The position numbers and the translations under genes are program-made. A stretch of 29,273 bases of DNA from Candidatus Omnitrophota bacterium (GTDB taxonomy: Bacteria > Omnitrophota > Gorgyraeia > Gorgyraeales > Gorgyraeaceae): contig DNHS01000032.1 in NCBI GenBank assembly GCA_003485765.1, positions 6,508 to 35,780 of the forward strand, in the 5' to 3' direction. Positions 22,781-29,273 of this stretch are shown piece by piece (within the stretch, counting starts at the first letter, position 1; each line of letters opens with the position of its first letter). Below the pieces are notes generated by a model. That model saw only the letters and a list, made by a program, of their open reading frames with translations, was not told the origin of the DNA and searched no databases.

Positions 22781-23926
22781 TTAGAAATATTCTGAAACAA
22801 TAGATTTTATTTTGGTTATAAATCTACCTGCGAAGCCTATTGGCTCTGGCACTAATGCGTTGCGCCTTGTCGCAGCAATTATTTTTTTCGCGCCATGCTT
22901 CATAAGGCCGAACGAGCACGCAAATGTTATATCATTGATCTTGCCTCCGGATTTAAGGCTCCCCATGTTCACTGGCATCTTGAATACCTTTTCTATAGTT
23001 TCAATAAAACCGTCCATCTTTGCAACGCCTCCTACCACGCTTACGGCCGGCAGGCTTTTTTTATTTTTAAGAAACGGTTCTAGTTTTTTATGCATATCCT
23101 CCAATATTGCCTCTACCCTTGGCAATAATAGATTTGTGATTTCATTTTTTGTAACAAGGCCGTATTTTATTTTCATGTCTTCTGCTTCGTCAAACAGGAT
23201 TTTAAGATTATCCTGCAGGGCCTGGGTAAGGTCGTCTCCGCCGAACGGAAAAGTAAAAGAGTCCAATATCTTTCCATCTATAAAAAGCGACGCCTCTGTG
23301 ATCTCTTTACCCACGTCTATAAGCACAGCTCCGTTTATGAGTTCCTCTTCTTCAAAAATAGCCAGCCCTGTGCCTGCGCCTGAAACTATCAGCTCATCCG
23401 CTTCATAGCCTGCCAGGTTTATTGCCTTTGTGATATTCTGTAAAACAGTAACAAGAGACGTAATTATATTAAGGTCCACATCAAGCTTTGAGCCGAACAA
23501 GCCTAGCGGGTCATTAATTTCCATTTTGTCGTCTATGAAAAACCTCACCGGCACCAGATGCACTGCTTCCCTATCCAGAGACATAGCAATAACCTTGGCA
23601 GATTCTATGCACCTTTTTATATCATCCTTTGTGATCTCGCTGGGCCTGTCAGAGATATGCACAGAGCCGCGGCTCTGGAATGTCCTTATGTGTACGCCTG
23701 AAATATTGGTTATAACCTTCCGCGCCTTGACTTTAGCCATTTCTTCCGCTTTCATGACGCTAGTCTCTATTGCATCTGACAATAACCCGAGATTTGAAAC
23801 CACGCTATTAGAAAATCCCTTAGTAGTAGCCTGACCAAATCCAAGCATATTCTGGTCGGCTTTTGCAATTAATGCTCTGACATTGGAAGCGCCTATGTCT
23901 AAACCGCAAATTATATCTCTAGTCAT
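22781..23926 (-). CDS. ftsA: Cell division protein FtsA
   Basis: A 381-residue actin-like ATPase that ties FtsZ filaments to the membrane. CGLDIGASNVRALIA is the phosphate-1 loop, LIDVGKEITEASLFIDG the phosphate-2 loop, and VVGGVAKMDGF the adenosine motif. The FtsA-specific 1C subdomain falls around residues 80-160. The C-terminus FAGRFITKIKSIVSEYF is an amphipathic membrane-targeting helix. No clear Shine-Dalgarno precedes ATG 23926. Its gene follows ftsQ by 11 nt. Confidence 0.93.
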   Translation of the reverse strand: MTRDIICGLDIGASNVRALIAKADQNMLGFGQATTKGFSNSVVSNLGLLSDAIETSVMKAEEMAKVKARKVITNISGVHIRTFQSRGSVHISDRPSEITKDDIKRCIESAKVIAMSLDREAVHLVPVRFFIDDKMEINDPLGLFGSKLDVDLNIITSLVTVLQNITKAINLAGYEADELIVSGAGTGLAIFEEEELINGAVLIDVGKEITEASLFIDGKILDSFTFPFGGDDLTQALQDNLKILFDEAEDMKIKYGLVTKNEITNLLLPRVEAILEDMHKKLEPFLKNKKSLPAVSVVGGVAKMDGFIETIEKVFKMPVNMGSLKSGGKINDITFACSFGLMKHGAKKIIAATRRNALVPEPIGFAGRFITKIKSIVSEYF

Positions 23927-23937
23927 ATAAATAATTG

Positions 23938-24768
23938 TTATCTAGGCCCTACAATTGGGTCCTCAAAACGTAAATCAATATATTTTACTCTTTCTATATC
24001 CTGACCTAGCTGTTCCAGCACTGTAGCGAGCACATCCAGCCTTTTATTGAACTCACCCTCTCCTATCTTTATTTCAACCTTTTCAGCATCCTTAGCTGAA
24101 AGAAAAAAAGATATATTACGGTTGTCAGTTATATCTATTGTTTTTATCTGGTATCTTGAAAGTTTTCTATTCATTGACAGCGCGCCTATAAGAAATAAGG
24201 CCTTGTTAATTTTCTCTTTTTGGGCCACGCTGTTCCTGGAAAAGCCAGCTACACTGATACCTGAAATAATAGGGATATTCCCTTCCGCAGAATTATTTGT
24301 ATAAGGAAGAAAAACGCCGTCTTTATCTATAAAATACGGCTTGTCGCCATAAACCTGAGCTACAGCCAGTCTTTGCCTTGCCTGAACAATTAATCTATTC
24401 GGCAATTCCCTTCTAACAACTATATCTCTTAATTCAGGATGGCTAGCCTCTATTTTTTCTTTAAAATTCTTCAGGTCCACTAGAAATATATTAGCGCCTA
24501 AAACATCCTTGTCATTAATATTGCTGAAGTTCGTCCTGTGTAATACATTTTTCTGGTCATAAAATCTGACATCCAGGCCTTTTACATTGAACAAATCAGA
24601 ATCCACAAACATATATTGAAACGTCACAATGCCTACGCCAACGCCTGCCACGAGAATCGTCCAGAAAATAAATTTAAAGATGCCTTTAAAATTACGCCTA
24701 GGCCTGCTAGATTGAGCTTCTTTCTTCTTTTTGCGCGAACGAACCTTTTGTCTTTTTATTTTTACCAT
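23938..24768 (-). CDS. ftsQ: Cell division protein FtsQ/DivIB
   Basis: 276 residues: a Lys/Arg-rich cytoplasmic tail (1-27), one membrane helix (about 31-52, FKFIFWTILVAGVGVGIVTF), then an extracytoplasmic POTRA domain (about 59-130; FNVKGLDVRF, LRDIVVRRELPNRLIVQARQ) and the FtsQ beta domain to the end. It links early and late divisome proteins. The ATG at 24768 overlaps the end of ddl (TCATGGTAA), consistent with translational coupling. Confidence 0.92.
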   Translation of the reverse strand: MVKIKRQKVRSRKKKKEAQSSRPRRNFKGIFKFIFWTILVAGVGVGIVTFQYMFVDSDLFNVKGLDVRFYDQKNVLHRTNFSNINDKDVLGANIFLVDLKNFKEKIEASHPELRDIVVRRELPNRLIVQARQRLAVAQVYGDKPYFIDKDGVFLPYTNNSAEGNIPIISGISVAGFSRNSVAQKEKINKALFLIGALSMNRKLSRYQIKTIDITDNRNISFFLSAKDAEKVEIKIGEGEFNKRLDVLATVLEQLGQDIERVKYIDLRFEDPIVGPR

Positions 24769-25709
24769 GATGCTGACTCTAAAATTTTAAGGCAGAGGTC
24801 TTCGAATTCCATGCCAATGGCTCTGGCAGCCTTTGGAAGAAGACTTGTTTCTGTAAGGCCGGGTATAGTATTTACCTCCAATACCACAGGCCCTTTCTTT
24901 TTATTCAATATAATATCTACGCGCGAAAACGACCGCGCCGAAAGAACTTTATGAGCCCCAAGGCCTATATCCTGGCACTTTTCATAAATGGATTTTTCTA
25001 TTTTAGCAGGCACAATATATTCGGTCAGACCGTTTTGGTATTTTGCAGTAAAATCAAAAAAATTTCTTTTTGGCAAAATCTCTACGATAGGCAAGGCTAT
25101 GTCTTCTATTATGCCGACTGTAATTTCCCTGCCAGGGATATATTCTTCAATTATCAATCTATTATCGTATTTAAATGCATCGTCAATCGCGGCCTTCAGG
25201 TCTTCTCTGTTACTGACTATATTCAGGCCTATGCTGGAGCCGCCGTTGGAAGGCTTAACAACAAGGCTGGATCCTAAATTTTTAAAATACACATTTATAT
25301 CGCAGCCTTTGTTGAAATTGTCCTTGGCTAGAATTTCATGCCTGGCAACTGGTATATTTTTTGATTTAAACATTTCTTTTGCTGTAATTTTATTCATTGC
25401 GGCTCTGGATGCAGAAGATGAGCTTCCAGTATAAGCTATCTTCATTTTTTCAAGAAGCCCCTGCAATGTGCCATCTTCTCCAAATTCTCCGTGAAGCGCA
25501 ACAAATGCCACGTCTATTTTCAGCAAAGCAAGCTTTTTAGCTACAGATTCTTTATAACCGTTTGTATTGGGCCCTGGCATAAGTTCTACAGGAACATAGT
25601 CTATCCGCTTTGCCTCAAGCGCCTTGCAGACTGCCTTGCCTGATTTTATTGAAATCTCCCTCTCAGAAGAAGGCCCGCCCATTAATACACCGACGCGCTT
25701 TGTCTTCAT
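24762..25709 (-). CDS. ddl: D-alanine--D-alanine ligase
   Basis: A 315-residue ATP-grasp enzyme that makes the D-Ala-D-Ala dipeptide for peptidoglycan. VGVLMGGPSSEREISIKSG opens the protein; ALHGEFGEDGTLQGLLE, the ATP-binding VVKPSNGGSSIGL and EEYIPGREITVGI, and the Mg-binding VLEVNTIPGLTE near the C-terminus are diagnostic. ATG 25709 overlaps the murB stop in an ATGA, typical coupling. Confidence 0.96.
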   Translation of the reverse strand: MKTKRVGVLMGGPSSEREISIKSGKAVCKALEAKRIDYVPVELMPGPNTNGYKESVAKKLALLKIDVAFVALHGEFGEDGTLQGLLEKMKIAYTGSSSSASRAAMNKITAKEMFKSKNIPVARHEILAKDNFNKGCDINVYFKNLGSSLVVKPSNGGSSIGLNIVSNREDLKAAIDDAFKYDNRLIIEEYIPGREITVGIIEDIALPIVEILPKRNFFDFTAKYQNGLTEYIVPAKIEKSIYEKCQDIGLGAHKVLSARSFSRVDIILNKKKGPVVLEVNTIPGLTETSLLPKAARAIGMEFEDLCLKILESASW

Positions 25710-26596
25710 ATTATCTTTAATTCTAGTTCTAAATCTATGTCGAATTTTTGCTTAACACTTGCTCTGGCTAAATCTATCAGCCCCAAGACATCATTTGCTG
25801 TTGCTTTGCCAAGGTTCACTATAATATTTGCGTGAACTTCAGAAATCTCTGCGCCGCCTATTCTTTCGCCTTTCAAGCCGCAGGATTCTATCAGCATTCC
25901 CGCTGACTTATCAGGACTGGGATTTTTAAATATACTGCCTGCGTTAGGAAAACCTATTTTAGTAAGCCAATTTCGTTTTTTATTAAATGCGCTTATTCTA
26001 TCCTGGATATTAACTTTATTGTCTTTTTCGAGCTTTAGCCTGGCGCCTAAAATAATTTTTTCGTCCAGGCCTGAAGAGCGGTATTTAAAATCTATATCTT
26101 TTTTATCCAGGGTTTTAATTTCCCTATCTTTTAAATCTAAAATTTCCACGTCTAGTATTATATCTTTTATCTCAATAAATTCAGCCGGGCATTCCAGGTT
26201 TCTAACGCCTGCGTTCATAAAAATAGCGCCGCAGAGATTTCCTGGTAACCCTGCTAGAAATTCGCAGCCTGCCAGGCCATTATCAAAAGCATATTTTACT
26301 AATTTTGCCAGATTGAGCCCTGCGCCTGCTTTTATTATGACTTCTCTTTCTATTTCTATTTTTTCAAAACCTTTGGCCAGGTGTATTATTGCTCCGTTAA
26401 AGCCTTCATCTTTAACTAACAGGTTTGTGCCCTTGCCTACTATGATAAATTTTTTATTTTTAGCCTCTATAAAATTAATCGCTTCTAAAATGCCCTCTGG
26501 ATTTTCAGGCTCTATCCAGCAACAAGCAGGGCCCCCAATCTTAAAACTTGTATGCCGGGATAACGGTTCATCATATCTTATCATGTACATTGGCAT
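25706..26596 (-). CDS. murB: UDP-N-acetylenolpyruvoylglucosamine reductase
   Basis: FAD enzyme that reduces UDP-GlcNAc-enolpyruvate to UDP-MurNAc. The preferred start is ATG 26596 (296 residues), 7 nt after GGAAG; the frame runs to a TTG at 26620, and ATGs at 26590 and 26584 are alternatives. RHTSFKIGGPA and IVGKGTNLLVKDEGF form the FAD domain start, GCEFLAGLPGNLCGAIFMNAG is the second FAD motif, and PNAGSIFKNP carries the active Ser. The N-terminus overlaps the murC end by 26 nt. Confidence 0.95.
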   Translation of the reverse strand: MPMYMIRYDEPLSRHTSFKIGGPACCWIEPENPEGILEAINFIEAKNKKFIIVGKGTNLLVKDEGFNGAIIHLAKGFEKIEIEREVIIKAGAGLNLAKLVKYAFDNGLAGCEFLAGLPGNLCGAIFMNAGVRNLECPAEFIEIKDIILDVEILDLKDREIKTLDKKDIDFKYRSSGLDEKIILGARLKLEKDNKVNIQDRISAFNKKRNWLTKIGFPNAGSIFKNPSPDKSAGMLIESCGLKGERIGGAEISEVHANIIVNLGKATANDVLGLIDLARASVKQKFDIDLELELKII

Positions 26597-27962
26597 TAAT
26601 TTCTTCCAGGGTCTTGGCAATCTTAAAAGGTAATTCCCCTATATCGCCCGCCCCTAATAAAAATATTGCGTCGCCCGGTTTTACCACATCTATCAAATGT
26701 TTTATTATATCACCTTTTGAAATAAAATGCGCATCTTTATGGCCGCATTTTATGGCGCTGTCGCATACATCTCTCCCGCTCACACCTTCAATAGGCTTCT
26801 CATCCGCGGAATATATGTCAGTCACCACCAAGTGGTCCACCATGTCAAAGCATTTGCCAAACTGATCTTTCAGATCCTTGGTCCTGGAAAACCTGTGCGG
26901 CTGAAAAACAGCGACCAAGCGCCTGCCTGAGTCCTCCATTGACTTGAGGGTAGCCTTTATCTCCGTAGGATGATGGGCGTAATCGTCTATAATAAGGATA
27001 TCGGAACCCAGCTGGGTTATCCTGAACCGCCTGTCAGCGCCTTTAAATTCCAAGATTATATCTTTTATAATATTAAAATTCAAGCCCAGCTCCATTGCCA
27101 CTCCTATGGCAGCCAAGCTGTTTACCACATTGTGCACCCCTGGTATTGAAAGCTTTATCCTGCCCAGTTTCGCGCCTTTATATCTTAAGTCAAATTCAGA
27201 ACCGCTTAAGTTCATTAATTTTATATTTTCCGCCTTTATGTCCGCGTAATCAGAGACCCCGTATTTTAAAATCCTTTTTTCTGACTGGCGCGCTATATTT
27301 TTCAAATATTCGTCTTCAGCGCATATAAAAGCGCAGCCTTCGTCCTTTGTATTGCTGATAAACTGTTTATAGGCGCTCAGGACATTCTCCATTGTGCCGT
27401 AATAATCCATATGTTCCCTGTCTATATTGGTGCTGACAGAATATAACGGATTAAGCAATACAAAAGAGCCGTCTGACTCGTCGGCTTCTGTAACCATGAT
27501 ATCGCTTTGGCCATACCTTGCGTTGCCTTTCAAAAAATGCACGTCAGCTCCTATAAACACCGTGGGATCAAGGCCAGCTTTAATTAATAAGAGAGAAAGA
27601 AGCGATGTTGTGGTAGTCTTGCCGTGCGCGCCTGAAATAGCTATGGCCTTTTTATCCTGCATCAGCATTGCCAGCGCTTCCATGCGTTTCAGTATGGACA
27701 GGTTCTTGAGTTTAGCGGCCATGTATTCCGGATTAGTATCTTTTATGCACGAAGAATATATGATAAAATCAGCGCCATCTATATTTTCCGCGCGATGGCC
27801 TATTTTAATATTTACGCCCATCTTTTCAAGCCTGTCAGTGGACATTGAATTCCTCAAATCAGATCCCTGTACCGAATAACCGTAACAATGAAATACTTCT
27901 GCGAGACCGCTCATGCCTATGCCGCCTATTCCTATAAAATGCACAGTCTTCCCTTTTATCAT
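26571..27962 (-). CDS. murC: UDP-N-acetylmuramate--L-alanine ligase
   Basis: A 463-residue Mur ligase that adds L-Ala to UDP-MurNAc. An N-terminal Rossmann domain (HFIGIGGIGMSGLAEV), the ATP P-loop SGAHGKTTTTS (110-120) and a central domain with EADESDGSF are family signatures, and DDYAHHPTEIKATL marks the C-terminal domain typical of MurC. The ATG at 27962 overlaps the murG stop by 4 nt (ATGA). Confidence 0.96.
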   Translation of the reverse strand: MIKGKTVHFIGIGGIGMSGLAEVFHCYGYSVQGSDLRNSMSTDRLEKMGVNIKIGHRAENIDGADFIIYSSCIKDTNPEYMAAKLKNLSILKRMEALAMLMQDKKAIAISGAHGKTTTTSLLSLLLIKAGLDPTVFIGADVHFLKGNARYGQSDIMVTEADESDGSFVLLNPLYSVSTNIDREHMDYYGTMENVLSAYKQFISNTKDEGCAFICAEDEYLKNIARQSEKRILKYGVSDYADIKAENIKLMNLSGSEFDLRYKGAKLGRIKLSIPGVHNVVNSLAAIGVAMELGLNFNIIKDIILEFKGADRRFRITQLGSDILIIDDYAHHPTEIKATLKSMEDSGRRLVAVFQPHRFSRTKDLKDQFGKCFDMVDHLVVTDIYSADEKPIEGVSGRDVCDSAIKCGHKDAHFISKGDIIKHLIDVVKPGDAIFLLGAGDIGELPFKIAKTLEEINANVHDKI

Positions 27963-29020
27963 CTATAAAGCTCCTTTATTAAAATTTTACACGTGTCTGG
28001 TTTGTCAATGCGCTTTGCCCTGCTTGACATGGCTCTCAAAATATTTCTATCCATTAATTTCAATATGGCGTCCCGCATGGCGTAAGGAGTCAAATTTTTC
28101 TCCTCCAGCAATATGCCGGAACCTATTTTTTCAAGGACCATTGCGTTAAGTTTTTGATGGCCGCCCGCGTATGGATAAGGCACCAGTATCGCCGGTATCT
28201 CAAGCGTCAATAATTCAGATATCGTCATAGCGCCTGCCCTCGAGATTACAAAATCGCATTCATTATAAAGCCTCGCCATATGTTCTGTAAAGGAAAATAC
28301 CCTGTTTTTTATTCCTATTTTCTCGTAAGATTTTTCCACCTCTTCCAAATCGTTTTTCCCTGCAATATGAATAAAATTCAGCATACCTCTATTGTCTTTT
28401 TCTATAAGGTTTACTGCCTCTGGCACTATAGTGTTCAATTTATGAGCGCCCTGACTGCCGCCTATTATAAGCACGTTAAAAGAATCCGCAGCCTTTGCCC
28501 TGTTATCCCTTTTAAGCCCCTCTCTTAGCGGATTTCCCGAGAAAATAATCTTTGATTCAAAGCTTTTCAAATAGCTTTTTGCATCTAGAAAACCTACGGC
28601 AATTTTATTTACAAATCTAGCCAGAATCCTGTTTGCTTTGCCAGGGCATACATTCTGCTCGTGTATAATTGTCCTTACGCCTGAAAGACTTGCAAGTAAA
28701 ACTATGGGGCCTGAAATATATCCTCCAAAACCCACCACAGTATCAGGCTTGAATTTCAAAAGTAAGTACAGAGATTCTATTGTTCCTATAAAAAGTCTTG
28801 CTAAAAAATTCAATACGCTAAAGATATTTTTAGATTGAAGCGATGTTATTGGCAAAGTTGTAAAATCTATGCCTTTCCCAGAGATAATTTCTCTATCCTG
28901 TTTCCTGGAAGATATTACAAATAAAACCTGCCCGATATTTCTTATTTTTATATCCCTGGCCAAAACCAGAGCCGGCAATATATGCCCGCCTGTCCCACCT
29001 GCAACTATTAATATCTTCAT
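27959..29020 (-). CDS. murG: UDP-GlcNAc: lipid I N-acetylglucosaminyltransferase
   Basis: A 353-residue GT-B enzyme that turns lipid I into lipid II on the inner face of the membrane. GGTGGHILPALVLA near the start, HEQNVCPGKANRILARF and GGSQGAHKLN are signatures, and FVISRAGAMTISELL with PYPYAGGHQKLNA make up the UDP-GlcNAc site. No strong Shine-Dalgarno precedes ATG 29020; a weak AGGGA is about 13 nt upstream. The gene follows ftsW by 57 nt. Confidence 0.96.
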   Translation of the reverse strand: MKILIVAGGTGGHILPALVLARDIKIRNIGQVLFVISSRKQDREIISGKGIDFTTLPITSLQSKNIFSVLNFLARLFIGTIESLYLLLKFKPDTVVGFGGYISGPIVLLASLSGVRTIIHEQNVCPGKANRILARFVNKIAVGFLDAKSYLKSFESKIIFSGNPLREGLKRDNRAKAADSFNVLIIGGSQGAHKLNTIVPEAVNLIEKDNRGMLNFIHIAGKNDLEEVEKSYEKIGIKNRVFSFTEHMARLYNECDFVISRAGAMTISELLTLEIPAILVPYPYAGGHQKLNAMVLEKIGSGILLEEKNLTPYAMRDAILKLMDRNILRAMSSRAKRIDKPDTCKILIKELYR

Positions 29021-29077
29021 ATATTAAATATCCCTAAAGCTACATTTCTGTCATTGTCAAAAATGTAACCTTATTAG

Positions 29078-29273
29078 TTAGGAGTTAGAAATGTTGATTA
29101 GCATGGCAACGGCAATGATGTTAAAAATCAACGCTGTGCCGCCATAGCTAATAAAAGGCAAAGGCAGCCCCTTTGTGGGTATTGCTCCTGTTGAAACAGC
29201 TATATTTATGACTGCCTTCAAGCCAATGCTAGTGATTATGCCTAGGCTGAGAAACCTGCCGAATAAATCCTTT
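29078..29273 (-). CDS. ftsW: FtsW, C-terminal end (runs off the window)
   Basis: A 65-codon 3' end that begins outside the window and stops at TAA 29078-29080. The residues include INIAVSTGAIPTKGLPLPF and ISYGGTALIFNIIAVAMLIN, the conserved end of FtsW/RodA/SpoVE (SEDS) proteins, which polymerise lipid II. The KGLPLPFISYGGT motif is diagnostic. FtsW rather than RodA is chosen because the gene is next to murG in a dcw cluster. Confidence 0.9.
   Translation of the reverse strand, partial: KDLFGRFLSLGIITSIGLKAVINIAVSTGAIPTKGLPLPFISYGGTALIFNIIAVAMLINISNS

Noticed and set aside
22812..23408. 198-residue plus-strand open frame
   Set aside because: Antisense shadow of ftsA without start signals.
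29042..29070. TACATTT/AAATGTA hairpin between ftsW and murG
   Set aside because: Weak 7-bp AT-rich stem with no T-run; likely chance in AT-rich DNA.

Overview
The window is a 29.3 kb piece of a bacterial chromosome in which every supported gene lies on the minus strand, so transcription runs from high to low coordinates. The genes indicate a Gram-negative-type cell: peptidoglycan precursor genes, lipoprotein signal peptidase, a predicted lipoprotein and large secreted proteins. A CFI-box C-terminus on a giant surface protein, a 'YINYQGKL' type surface protein, many intergenic palindromes and a RAYT transposase suggest an uncultured candidate phylum such as Omnitrophota. That placement is an inference from gene content only.

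Layout from the high-coordinate end. (1) 29.27-22.8 kb: division and cell-wall (dcw) cluster ftsW(3' end)-murG-murC-murB-ddl-ftsQ-ftsA, tightly packed with start/stop overlaps; ftsZ does not follow ftsA. (2) 22.8-17.5 kb: proC, mtnP, ileS, a DksA/TraR-type zinc-finger gene and lspA, nearly contiguous. (3) 17.55-17.0 kb: one unknown gene with its own promoter and terminator, followed by two strong hairpins. (4) 16.9-12.9 kb: gpsA with its own promoter, then tRNA-Pro(GGG) leading a unit of PilZ protein, homoserine dehydrogenase and threonine synthase. (5) 12.9-10.6 kb: a RAYT (REP-associated tyrosine transposase) gene, a Cro/CI-type regulator and a short lipoprotein, interleaved with four copies of a 41-nt palindrome; a fifth copy overlaps the end of proC. 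(6) 10.5-3.4 kb: a 2370-residue secreted alpha/beta-hydrolase fusion with PPC-like, PKD-like and CFI-box regions. (7) 3.2-2.3 kb: an RluD-family pseudouridine synthase. (8) 2.1 kb to the left edge: three tandem sigma70-type promoters, a cyclic-di-GMP-I (GEMM-I) riboswitch with intrinsic terminator, a membrane-tethered winged-helix regulator, and the start of a secreted surface protein whose Shine-Dalgarno lies in a hairpin.

Two themes stand out. Cyclic-di-GMP signalling appears twice: the riboswitch upstream of the regulator/surface-protein pair, and the PilZ protein. Palindromic repeats of several unrelated families fill the intergenic spaces; one family is physically tied to the RAYT gene and in two places overlaps the 3' end of a coding sequence. 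Functions come from motif reading only; no database search was run.
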